64,000 nucleotides of DNA. Origin: Acridotheres tristis (lineage: Eukaryota; Chordata; Aves; Passeriformes; Sturnidae). Shown one piece after another: positions 1 through 11,900 of this stretch. Position 1 is the first letter of the stretch; the number at the start of each line of letters is the position of its first letter. The notes below the pieces were generated by a model, which had not been told where the DNA came from, did no database searches, and worked only from the letters and a program-made list of their open reading frames with translations. The position numbers and the translations under genes were made by a program. Location: contig CM072919.1 in the NCBI GenBank assembly GCA_037013685.1, forward strand, positions 53,438,116-53,502,115. The letters run 5' to 3'.

Positions 1-439
1 AGTAGACACCAACAGTGGCAAGGATCCTATAAAAAACAACATTTTCTCCAGTAGTTTAGAAACAATAACTTCTAAAACTAGCACTGATTCTGTTGCCTAA
101 TAAAAACACATCAGGAAAACTTTTTATCAGCTCCATCACATAATTTATTTCAGACTTGCAAAAGTTCATAACTCAGTCGTTTAATAATGGTGCAGCACAG
201 CTTTTGTGTATGGGAAAGAGAAGGCTTAGAGTGAGTTGGTAGCTAGGAAGGACTTAATGTGGAGGTGCAGAAACCTGCATCACCTCAGGCTGTTGAAAGT
301 CCTTTGCTTTTGTTAGCAAGTTTACACTTGTGAGTTACTGTGACAGATGAGTCAGCTGTCTTTTAATCACACTCAGGAACAGTGACATATCCAGCACTTG
401 TGACCTAACTGCAGGCACTCATGTACAAAAAGTCCCACA
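1..439. other. Unique non-coding sequence, nothing recognised
   Basis: Ordinary AT-rich sequence with no repeat family, RNA gene or exon that I recognise. It leads directly into the CR1 fragment that follows. Confidence 0.5.
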
Positions 440-822
440 ATCCCAGAATCAACTAGCTTGGAGACCTCTGAGATCATCGAGCCAAATCTTTGAACATTGC
501 CACATAAACTAGAACAAGTCACTGAGTGCCACATCCTGTCTTTTATTAAACACCTCCAGGGACAATGACTCCACCACCTCCTTGGGCAGCCCATTCCAAT
601 ATTTAATCACCCCTTCTGTGACAAAATTCCTCCTTATGTTCAACCTGAACCTCCCCTGGCAGAGGTTGAGACTGTGTCCTCTCATCCTGTCTCTTGCTAC
701 TGAGAGAAGAGCCTGACCCCCACCTGGCTACAGCCTCTTTCAGGTAGCTGCAGAGAGTCGTGATATCAGCCTCGAGCCTTTCTCCAGGTCAAACTGCCTG
801 CTGCTGCTCCTCATAGGACTTA
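440..822 (-). mobile_element. CR1 non-LTR retrotransposon fragment, 3' part, reverse orientation
   Basis: Read on the + strand, this is the reverse complement of the 3' part of an avian CR1 LINE. Visible landmarks, in order, are a degenerate tail (cccagaatcaac), a 'gagatcatcgagcc' block, 'cacctccagggacaatgactccaccacctccttgggcagccc' spanning about 550-590, and 'cctggctacagcctctttcaggtagctgcagagag' near 722-757. It ends in a worn 'tctccaggtcaaactgcc...cctcatagga' block. The 5' part is missing, as is usual for CR1 copies truncated during reverse transcription. Several frameshifts and stops break the encoded reverse-transcriptase C-terminus, so it is a dead copy. Family assignment rests on recalled CR1 consensus; the subfamily is not determined. 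Confidence 0.88.
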
Positions 823-3800
823 CCCCGTAGACTTAAACCTCTTTTTACCTTCAGCAAAGAGATGTATCTTTTGGCCCAAAATCAGAAATCAGTAAATTTT
901 AGAATGAACAGAGACTGATTGATACAGCAGTGGCAAAATTTATTATAGTTCAGCACCAGCAGAAGACATTAAAAAAAAAGAAAAGGAATCTGATAACCTG
1001 CATGTTCTGTCTGTTTGTGGACCTGAGGGTAAGAAAGAAGTTGCTGCTTTTATCCCTGCTTTAGGATGGGTTTACAAGTTTTACACGTATCTTCATGTTT
1101 ACATCATACTGTCAAATCTCTAGACCTCTATGATTAAAAGGGCAGTCTCTTGCACAGTCCAAAAATATTACTTCTAAGATGACATTGTGCATGAGGCACA
1201 GGAAAATGTTCTGTGGTTCTTGTCATTCCTGATATCAAGTCAAATGATCTGTTGGTGCCTTTCTAGACAAAAAGTACTTCTCCATGGAGTGTTACTATGG
1301 TACTTTTAAGACCAAGGAGACAGGACACAAACTCAAAACAACTTTTGTAAGCTCTCCCAGAAAAACTAAGTAGTGAGTATCTAAACATAACAGGTTCAGC
1401 ACTAAGAGATAACAGATTAAGCACCTTCTCATTAGCTGTGATGGGTAACTCCAGACATTTACCTTTGTGAAAACTACATCCCAAAGGCTCCTATGAAGCA
1501 AGTTAATTCAGGTACAGTTGTGCAGGGTAATGCATCTTATATTCCCATAACAGCCTCGGAAATTCCATGATGTTTATAGTCGCTGGAATAGTTTCCTAAA
1601 TTCACTTCTGAACTGTACTTCAATCTGTTTGTTTATTTGATGTCTGGACAAGGGCTTTGATTTAAGTATTTGTTTTATTTAGCACCTGCACTGAAACATT
1701 AGTTATGTTGCGCTGAAGTGTTCCACATGTTTCTCTTATCTCAGACTAGTTAAGCAAGAGCATTCACACATTTCCTTAATCCCAGGCATCATAAATCCTT
1801 TACAAGATTTCTGTTTCATTGTTACTTCTCTCAGGGGCTTAGCAAAAACACTCAGCATGCACAATCCTTCTTTCCCAAGAGTCCACATGGCTTACAATAA
1901 ACCTCATTTTTGTCTTGTTCTGGAGGGTTTAGTAGTGTTGCAGATTATAAAGTCGGAGAGATGTGGTAGAGAAGAGCTGAAGTATTCTCCCAAATGGAGC
2001 AAGGACTGATATTGTCTTGCCCGAGAGCCCCTGCTGCAGTGTTATTACATACAGAACTAGCTTTCTACATTTTTGAAGACTGGGACTTCACTGCTTCACA
2101 GTTTTCATCAGTTGAAACTGTTGTCACAGCAAAAATTTTAATTAGTTTCATACCAACAGCTAACATTAATAAAACAGCATTTCTTTTACAAAATAAAAAC
2201 TCTGGCCAAAGTTCCTTATTTCTTAACTGTGACTGTTACATTTAGAGAGTTCCACCTGCTTACCATGTCTACAATATTCCTTTAACTGGGTTTTAACAGT
2301 GGAAATATGACAATAGAAAAATGCAAGAGTGAAAGTGACTAGTCAGCAAGACTTTTATTCGGTGGCTTACTTCTATGTGTCAGTAAATGTATTTAGAAGG
2401 AACTCCACCAGTGAGAGGATTGCCCTGGTGTCCTCTCATTTACTGACTGATAAAGCAGCTTTTTAGTGTTCCCCTCTGCCATAAATTTCTGTGATAATTT
2501 TTAGGTGATTCTGTTCATTGATATCCTTGTGAATTTTTAAGGCTGAGACACATGAACACATAAAAAAATAACCTAGATTTTTTTCACTAAGATTTGCTTG
2601 TTAGGGGCACTCATACATTACTAGAAGGCATGGGCAGTTCTTCAAGGTCTCCCAAAAGTTGCTATCACTTTTTCCCTTTTGACCAGGAAAAATCTTTAAT
2701 CCAAAAATCTGCTGATAAAGTGTGAGCTTTGATGAAGTCAGTGAGACTTTACATAGTAGTTTCATTAATGTCAAGCACTTGATTTACTGGTCTAGGCAGC
2801 CACTCAGCCATGCTCAGGCTCATATAGGCTGGTCATATTAATAATTTTATGAATCAAATAGTTTTACCTTGGTAAACTACATTAGTACAAGAACTCATGC
2901 CACTTAAAGACACCCCACTTCCACAAATGCTTGTGTAAAGGTGTTAAAAAGGCAAAAGCTCAGCTTCCTTCAAGAGTTGTGACCTCTTACTGCTACACTG
3001 TACTTGCTGGTCATGCCTTGCTCTATGTCTGTGTCTGTCTGAGCATTTAGAAATTCAGCTTACTTCACGTTTAAAGTTTTGATGAAGTACCTTCTATGGG
3101 TCATCTTATAACAGCAGGGGGTTTTTTGCTTAATGCAGCAAATAAACTAGCTCCAAACCATACCTGCTTCCAAATCAGTGATGCCAACGCTTAGCAGTAA
3201 AATAAAGTAGCTGTTCAATTTCTAAAGCACACACTGATGCTGTCTTTGGCTAAGTGGAAAGGAAAATTTCTTAATTTCTTGAATAGTTCTACTAAATACA
3301 GAAACTTTAATAGTTTAAACCAACAGTTTTCCAGATATTCTGTGGCAGTGGCCAATATAAAACATCTCCAGTACAAGTATCAGAAAGTGCAGTTATGTCC
3401 TGTTGGTCTCCTAGTCTTATGAGCAGCAATAGTTGCCTTAAAGTTAACCTTTTGAAGTTAACTAGAGCAAGCAATGGTATAGCATCAGTGCAGACCTGTA
3501 GTGGTACTCAAGCAACAGTTATTCTGGTATTTTACAATGGGATGGGGAAAAGTGCCTGATCCATGCACACAGTTTCTATAGAAATAATACAGCACAACAT
3601 ACAATGTAAAGCAAATAATTTTTCACAATAATTATTTTCGTGCCGATTTCCACCTAACCCATCCCATTACCTAACCTTTCCTGCTATGCAAAGATTTACA
3701 GAGTGTCCATTTATGCCACCTGATTCTTTTGACTATGACTTGCTGTACCCAAGGCTGATGTGAGATGACTCAGAGAAAAGTGGAGAATTTTTGAGCTTTC

Positions 3801-6800
3801 TTCGAAACACTTGAGTTTCCTCTCCTGTTCCATACTTTTGAGGCAAGGAAATTCAACAGATAGGACTTCCTAATTAAGGCTTAAGTTAACCTGCTTGTAA
3901 TTCTTTCTCTATGAGTGGATTGTTCTATTGAGAGTTGACTTCTCTCATCCCTGGGCTGTCATTGTTGGGAAAGCATTTACAGATGCAAAGAATACAGGGT
4001 TAGTCTCCTGTCCTGTCTTTCTTTTTAGTTTTCAGTTTGACATTGGCAGCGGGGAGCTGACAGATAATGCAGAACAGTAACTCAAAGTAGATCTTCAGAT
4101 AACAGCAGAAGGGTGGAGGCAGGGACACGCCTTTCATTTTTCCCCCTTCCTCGTATATTGTTAGAAATAACAATTTGCAATGCAGACTGGGAGTTTAAAA
4201 GATATTTGTGATAATAAACACAGATGTGGCAGGGCTTTTTCACCCTTATGCTCTGCCTGCAGGAACTTGCATGGGATTTACAAGTGATGGTGTTTTTTTC
4301 CCTTCCTTTAAACTTCAAAACAGAGGCAAATACCCATGTGTCACTTGGCCTATTTAACTATTTCAGAGCTCACTGCATGTTGAGGGTATGGAATAGACAT
4401 TTCTGCTGTATGGGGTCTTAGGTAAAACCTGAGTTTAGGAAGTCTGGAGAGTACGTTTGCCAGTAAATCACAGGCAACCAGAAAGGTAGAACATTTTTGG
4501 TTCATGAGCTTGCTGTTCAGTTTTGACACCTTTAAAAGCATAATCTTGTTATTCAGTCTTGGTATTCAGACTTTGTACTCAGTCTGTGACAGCAATGCTG
4601 AAGTTTAAAGCAATCTGCCCCAGCTGATCAATGTAGCATATATGTACTTGCTAATTAGCACTAGCTTCCAGAGGGTCTCCTTTAGTACCTGTCCCATTGG
4701 ATGGCTCCTTTTGTCTCACTGTATTCCCCAATTATGGAGAATATCTGAGTATTTAATAATCAGGTGTGTTCTTCTTTAACTAGCACCTTCTGCTTCTCCT
4801 TCTGGCATATTTCCAGTGGTTTCTACAAGAATCTTGCTTTCCTGAGCTGCATGCGTAATCATGATTTCATCACGGATATTCTGATCTGCAAAACAGAAGT
4901 AGCCATTTTCTGATGATGACAGAAAGACATACAGGGAAAAGGAGAATGAGATAATGGTAACTGTGATGCACCAGAGAGATTTCCCTTCTAGTCCTTGAGA
5001 GCAGTCTCATCTTGGAATTTTCCTCTCATGCTTACTCTTGTGCTGTGTGTTATTCTGCTTGTAACTGCTGCTCTGTTATGCACAGTAATGCTATTATATC
5101 CTACGTGTCTTCATCTTGCTCTCCATTAATTTCAGAGGATGACATCCTCTGGAACAGGGCAAGAAGAAAGTAATAGCTTTGTTTCTGCAGAACTGGGGTT
5201 CTGTTGATGCATTATTTTTCAAGGCTTGACCTCCTTCAGCTTCAGTATTTAAGACATGGCACATGCTCCTTTTGTTACCCTTTCTTCTTTATTGTTGTTA
5301 TGTGGATATTATTCTTCAGTTACAACAGCTCAGAAAACTATTAATTTGACAGCTCTAAAAAAATCTAAACATATTCTAGTCAGCTTCACATAGTTAGAGG
5401 TAATTGTTCTTAAGTGTAAAGCACTTTTAATTTGAAACTTCCTAACAGTTTTGAAATAATATTGTCTGTATAGAAGGGATACAGTAACAAACTAACACGG
5501 GACATTTCATATAAAAAAGAGAGGAAAAGTTAATTTCAATGCAAAATATGGGGATTGAATATTCTATGAAACAGATTGTTATGGCAAAATATGGCTGCTA
5601 AAAATTTAAACACATTTGAAAAACAGGTGAACAAACATGCTGGACAAATCTACCAAAGTATGTGAAATACAAAGGTACTACCATTGACTCAGAAATTACC
5701 TTAACAGTTCATGGGAGACTGAACAATTTTCTAGGGGATGCATGGGATGTATCACATGTTTGTTCTTACAATTCATTCCTTTCCCAGAATCTAGTTTTGG
5801 TCATTATAAGATGCTGTGATAGGTGGATATATTTACTTGATCAAAGATTGCTACTCCCCTTTGTCTGTTCAGCTGCAAATGCACAGGAATCAGGGCAGCT
5901 ACAAATCTCCATGAGTCTCAACAGTATCAGTCTTCATTAACATATGAGTATCTGTCTTCAGTATCAACAGAATACTGTCACAGTTTCTCACTGCCATCTG
6001 ATTGGAGCTTTTGCTCTCACCTGAGAGCCAGAAATTTGTTTCTAAGGTTAGAATCAAATACATTTCAGGTTCATGGACTTGAAGGTCTCTGTAAAATGTC
6101 TCCCATTGAACTCATGTTGCAAGTCTGTAAGTCACCAAATTTCAAACTTCCTCCCCTAAAAGAACAAAAAGGACTGGTGCAGTCCTGCATGATAATCTAC
6201 AGGATGACTAGACCTTTCCCCACTAAAATGAGACTGTCACCATAGAGCCACTGCTCCTTAGGTCATTAGCAATTCAATGCCTGAGGGCAGCTGGAATGGC
6301 GTGGACATTCCTGACCACTCACGGAAACTAGGCTGGTCTACTTCCCTTTCACAAAATTTCAGTCGTTTCCAGGAAGCCACACAGCAATATCCCAGCTCTA
6401 GTTGTAGGAGAAAGGGCACAGATGCAGAAATCGGATCCTACATTTCATTTTCACTATTAGTCTGACAGAAATCTATCTTTCAGAGCAGGACATCATTGCT
6501 GCTGCAGAAGAATTCAGAACTTCAGCAAAGTTCTTGCCAGGTTTGACAAGAATTGTATTTCAGTTTATTCTTTGAATATGAAAGATCATAAGTCCTACAC
6601 TAACAGTGTGGCTTTAATTTTGTTACTTAGACATCTACAGTACAGTAGGTGCCTTTATTAAAAGAAAATATATAGAAAAACCCAAAAAGTTTCCTGTAGT
6701 CTGAGAATAAAGAAAGCCTTTGCAGTCTTGGCAAAATAGGCCTTTGACACTCTGTTCTGATCTCCTTGTAATTCTCTCATTTTTTTTGATGTTTATCAGT

Positions 6801-8399
6801 ACACCACAGAGTGCTGTGCTAAGGGAAACTCTGTCTGGTTCTCCTTCACAGACACTGAGGATGGGGTCAGAAAACATGAGGACGATCAAGTTAAAATTTT
6901 GGCTTGTTCTTTAGCTCTTGCTGATGTACTCTGCTAAAGCTGGTGCTGGCATGGCCCTTATGAGCAATTAAAGCACTGACTGTACCTGAGGTAAGAGATC
7001 TGCCTACATCAATCAGCCTGCTTGTAAAATTCTTCCCAAGCGACCCAGGTAAGCAGTGTCTGCCAGGGTCTTAGCAGGCAGGAAAGAACCCACGCAACAG
7101 AGCTGGGGTCAGAATCCTACATCCTTGTATACCCAGGGTTTCACAGCACTTAGGACTGGTCTCCTGTGTGGCTGACTCTTGAATTTGCTGCTTGGATGGT
7201 TTTATTTTCCTGCTTTACTTTGCTTCACTTGCCTTCAGCATTAGCACTTTTCAAGAGAACTACTACATGATATGCAACACAAACCCTCACAATGAAATGA
7301 ATTTGGAAACATGTTAACATTTCCTCACAGAAGTCTAAAATGTAAAGTTATTTTCATTAATAGAATCCCAATCTTATATGCTAAGCACAAGAACATGAGG
7401 AATCACAGAGTCAACATTAATGTAATTAGCACTTCTTTGTTAACAAATGGTTTTGAATATGCAAAGGATTTCTTCAGACCATTTTGTTCTAAGTTAAGGT
7501 TCTAATGTTTGTTAGAAATGGGTTTATTAGAATCTTTTTTATAACCTGGATATTTTGCCATCTTGCAAATATCTAGCTTTTATTTTTATTGGTATTCAAG
7601 CATTTTGAATACATTACTTGATATACAAAAGAAATATTGTGGGGGGGGTTTAATATGTGTATTATTTACTTGGGGAAAAAAGTGGCATTTTGCTTACCTG
7701 GAGTTGGCTTTAGAAGCTTTAAATTATCTAGAACCAGAAGTTAGAGAATGGTAAGAATAAGGTACTGCATTTTATGGATGTCTTCACTCTGCAGGCTCAC
7801 TTGGTAGGTGGCAGAAATTAACATGAAGAAGAGACATAGAGGACTCACAGGACAGTTTTACCTCCATTTCATGCCAGAAGAATTGTAAGAATATCACTTG
7901 CAACGATTATTCATTTTCTCTTTCAAACAGATGCTTGCTCTACTGTTTCCCTGATCTCTGCACTTTATCATTGAAACCATGCCACAGGTTATGCATTCAC
8001 AATATACGAAACATAATGTGCTACCTCACTCTCATCTAGGAGAAATTACTGTTATCAGATGTTGGCAGCTTGCAGAACTTGATATCGTAAGTAAATTTCA
8101 AAAATTTTGGGGGTAAAGTTAATTTGCTTAACTTCTAAAGAACTCTGTGGGGGAGATTTATTTCCCCCAGGGTTTTAATCACATGCTTGCACTACCACAT
8201 GAATGTTGCAGAACTCAAACTGGGGGACCAGGATTATTGAACGAATACTGTGTCTGGAAATTATTCTTCCTAACTTTCCATTGTCTACAACGACCGTATG
8301 TTAAGCCTGATCCAGTACTTAACTCATTTTTCGGAAAAGGCTTCCCTGTGAAGTCGTTGAGTGGCCATCCCTGGAGGTATGGATCAGCTGGTAGGTCAG
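823..8399. other. Long unique AT-rich interval without a recognised gene
   Basis: I see no convincing exon, RNA gene or interspersed repeat. Short open frames of 60-90 codons occur on both strands, but their composition looks random and they lack paired splice signals. Candidate splice-like sites occur, for example a good donor (ggtaaga) at about 7749-7755, without a good partner acceptor. A run of eight G follows 7639. The interval is consistent with intron or intergenic DNA. Confidence 0.5.
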
Positions 8400-8419
8400 T
8401 TTGGATTCCAGCCCCAGGG

Positions 8420-8720
8420 AGTCAGCAGCCTTGCTGCTGCGGTCGGGAGAGGCGGCTGTGTGAGTGCAAACCACCAGGAGAGGGTCGCACATTGCACATG
8501 AGCTTTCTTACGATGGTCCCAGGGAGCCAGGGTGCAGTGTGACGGCACCTTTGCCCGAAGGCCTGGCACCCCCGGTTGTCCCGCTCCCGAGACAGACAGC
8601 GCGCCGCCCTGTGCGCGGCCTGGTGCCGGAGCCCTCCCAGCCGGGCTGACACACATGGCCCGCTCCAGGGACAGATCTCCAGATAGCGCCCCGCTGCAAG
8701 GGAGCAGGGGCTGCCTGAAG
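8420..8720. promoter_or_regulatory. CpG-rich block (candidate CpG island)
   Basis: About 300 bp with clearly raised GC and roughly 20 CpG dinucleotides by eye, against a surrounding background with very few. The densest part is at about 8575-8650 (for example 'agcgcgccgccctgtgcgcggcc'). Because CpG is normally lost in methylated vertebrate DNA, such a block usually means an unmethylated promoter or enhancer, or a recently inserted or gene-converted GC-rich piece. The open frames here on both strands (60-130 codons) are what high GC produces and share no motif I recognise. No TATA box or clear first exon could be chosen. Function is inference only. Confidence 0.45.
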
Positions 8721-8759
8721 CCAAGGACACATGAAAGGAAAGAAAGTTTATCCTGTCAG

Positions 8760-8965
8760 AAGCCCTCTCATTAATCATCTTCAAATGCCGTACGGATCAG
8801 ATGCGTTTCTCCCCATTAACAAGCTTATACAAGCAGGCCTGTTTGGTTGTAGCTGGCACGGCGTGTAAGCCACTAGGAACCCACTGTAGAGTGTTTAATT
8901 TTTTCAGTTTTCTCCTTTCCAAGGGTGTTGAAAGGTCCCATTTGCGGGTAACACTGCCTGCATTG
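8760..8965. other. Compact non-repetitive block next to the CpG-rich block, possible conserved element
   Basis: Downstream of the CpG-rich block lies about 200 bp of non-repetitive sequence with homeodomain-like TAAT cores ('cattaatcatc' at 8769-8779 and 'cccattaacaagc' near 8812-8824) and scattered CpGs ('gccgtacgg', 'ggcacggcgtg', 'ttgcgggtaac'). It is open in one frame on each strand across 8797-9111, which can happen in conserved non-coding DNA or by chance. I recognise no protein. Calling it a regulatory element is speculative. Confidence 0.25.
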
Positions 8966-11900
8966 TTCACCCTCCAGAAAGCCCTGTGTCTGTCAGTCTC
9001 TGGAGAGCTTGTTTTGTTCCTCCTCCCTCCATCCTGCCCTCTGTGGTCACCTGCACAGAGGACAGCAAACAGCAGCCTAAGCACTCCTACTTTCCTTTCT
9101 TGCCTCCACAAAGTAACTTGTCACAGCCATGAGAAAGGTTTCTATTTAAAAACAAAGAGCTGTGACCGCAGAACTGTGACTAATATTGGAATTTAGCAAG
9201 AAGTCAGCTCTTGTTTCAAGAGGTTGTGTTGCAAGTTTGGGAACATTTGCTACTAAAGCTCTTGATGAATGACTCCAGGAAGAGGCGTTAGTTCTTCTGA
9301 TTTCTTCTTCTCTTTCAGTGCCTGTTTTGCACAGATGATAATGAGGAGTGTCAGGCAAGCATGTAGCAAACTGTTTTCTCTCTCTTGACAGAGAAAAGCT
9401 ATCATTACTTCAGTCTGACACTGAGAGCCTTCTGGACTTGGACAATAAATAGACTTAGGCAGAAAAGCATAAAAGAAACACCAAAAACAAATGACCAAGC
9501 ATTATAAATCACAGTGCTGTTTCAAGTATGAGTTGTGCAAGACAACTCATAGATGTCTGTTTTTCATCCTACTACATTCATTTTTTTTCTGCCTCCACCA
9601 TTTACAGTTTAATTCAAATTGAAATATATTTTTAATGAAAAGCTTTAAAGGAGTCTCTGGGATTTTTTGCTCTGAATTTTTATATTTACCAAAACATTGG
9701 CAGTATAAAAACAACTTACAGACTCTGAATTCAGGTAGAAGTGTCTGCCCAGATCCAAATCAGATATAGCCAAAGGGGTCTCCTCAGGTTCTCAGTATCA
9801 GCACATCTCCTTTGTTGTCTCTGCTATTACCTCTGACAAGCTGCATAGCAGTCTCTCCCATGAAATGCAACCATATTTCTTTCAGTTTTTCTGGGAAATA
9901 TCTACCTTTCTTTTATTTTGGAGCTGAATTTTTTTCTGGTTTCTTTTACAAGGTTTTTAATGGGTTTTTAGGTTTTTTTTTTCCCTTGCATCTTGCAATC
10001 TCCTTTTCTATCCCTTCCCTGCAAACAGCGGGTACTGCACTTTACACAGAACTGTGTAGTTTTGTCCAACAGATTGTGCAACGGCCATTGCAGCTACTGA
10101 AGAAAAAAATTTTAATAAACTTCCTCTTCTCTTTTTCAAGTTCTGGGCTGCTTGTATCGCAGGAGGACATAGGGATTTTTTTTCCTTGAGGGAAATCCTT
10201 ATCTGCCCATCCTTCCCTCTGCTCTGTTCCTCCCCCTTACTCAAGTGATAATTGCTGCAGGGTGGAAAGACCCTTTCCTGTTCTGCTCTTCTGCACACTG
10301 TGTTAGCTGGCATGTCCTTGCTCTGTTTTGCTTACAGATGTGCTGATTCCCTGGAAACTGTGTTGAAGGCATCAAGCTACACGAGGAGATCAGCTTTCCT
10401 CTGTTTCAAAGCCTTGTGTACTCCCGTCTTGTTAATGATGACAGACGCACCCTTTCAAGCAGGCCTAGTGTCCACACTTCAGTTACTAATCATGAAAGAG
10501 GATCTTGTACAAGGATTCACCAAATTAACACTTATTTCATCTGGTTAACAATTCCCAGGTTGACTTTGTTGGAGTTCTGGTTTCAGCATTAAGACAAAAT
10601 CAAAAATACCCAGTCTGCAGTGCATCTCAAAATGTACTTAGCAGAAAGTGCAGATGATTGCTTCACCACTCCCCCCATTCTCCTCAGTGTTTATTGTTGT
10701 AGCAGACTGCTCAAATACACAGCCCCTGCTGTGCTGAGATGGCCAGTATCCTGCTGCCCTCAGATCAAGGGTGGCAGCTCTGGGACGTAGTTCAGTGATA
10801 GAGAGAGGCTGGCATCACAAACCTAGCCCCAGTGAATACAGGGCATATATGTTAACTTTATTGGCAAACTCACCTGACACTGTTAGCTTTTATACAAGAC
10901 AAGCTTCATAAACCCCAGCTCAGCCATACTAACAACCCCTCCCACTTTTTTCCCTTTGAAGAAAGTTAATTCCTTTAGTTGGAGGGCTATCAACTCATGC
11001 CCTGATCTGACTTTCCCTTACCTTTTCTTCTTAGCTGTGGTAGAGTGACTGCTGACTATCCTCTGTCTTACAGACATTAAGATTTCATTTTGAAAGCATT
11101 CGTTTAATACATAAGTTAATTTTTAATGTTCTGGTAAAGCATCATTACATCTGAGTTGCTGTATATCTGTATACAGATATTTATATCTGCTCAGTAAGCA
11201 TGACACAATAAAGATCCAAAGTCACTCAGACACCAAATCTGTTGTGATAATCTCTTTCACATTCACTTGTTTGTTCTCATCAAACATAACAGAAGATGCC
11301 ACTCAGTACTGCCCAGATCAGGAAGTGATTATGCAAGATTTCTAAGTGCTAAAGTTGACTGATTTTGATACGTTAACCCACACCTATTGCATCAAAGAAA
11401 GACCTATTCTCACAGGAGCCCAAATGCTCTAAGTTTGAAGATGCAATAGAGGAGAATATAGATATGGAACATCTATATGGCTTCCTCAGAAATCAGGTCT
11501 AAGTGGAATCAACACTAATATTGGGTATATGCAAAGACTGAGGATTGTATTTATGACCTTAAGAGATATTTAAGTTGTTGGCTGGGCATCATCATCTTTT
11601 GTCTTAGAAAACTTAAAAATCAAAGGAAATTTAAATATGCTAGCACAAATTAAATGATCGGTGACTTCATGAGAGAGACTGCATGGTCTTGTTACTGTGC
11701 TCATCTCCTACTCATTTGGCATATCTACACTACCATGGATTTTGGTGGTCATGCACTTGTCTAATGGTTTTAGAAAGAAGGTTGTCAACATGCACAGAAA
11801 GTTGTACTCCATGCACTCCATCTAAGGCAATGCAGACAATGAAGAAATTTTACTGCCTTCAGGGGGCTTTAAATAAAGGCCTATGTTGCAAAAAAAAAAC

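Noticed and set aside
8797..9196. Open frames on both strands (104 and 131 codons) as a protein gene
   Set aside because: No recognised family, opposite-strand overlap, and location next to a CpG-rich block make chance or conserved non-coding sequence more likely.
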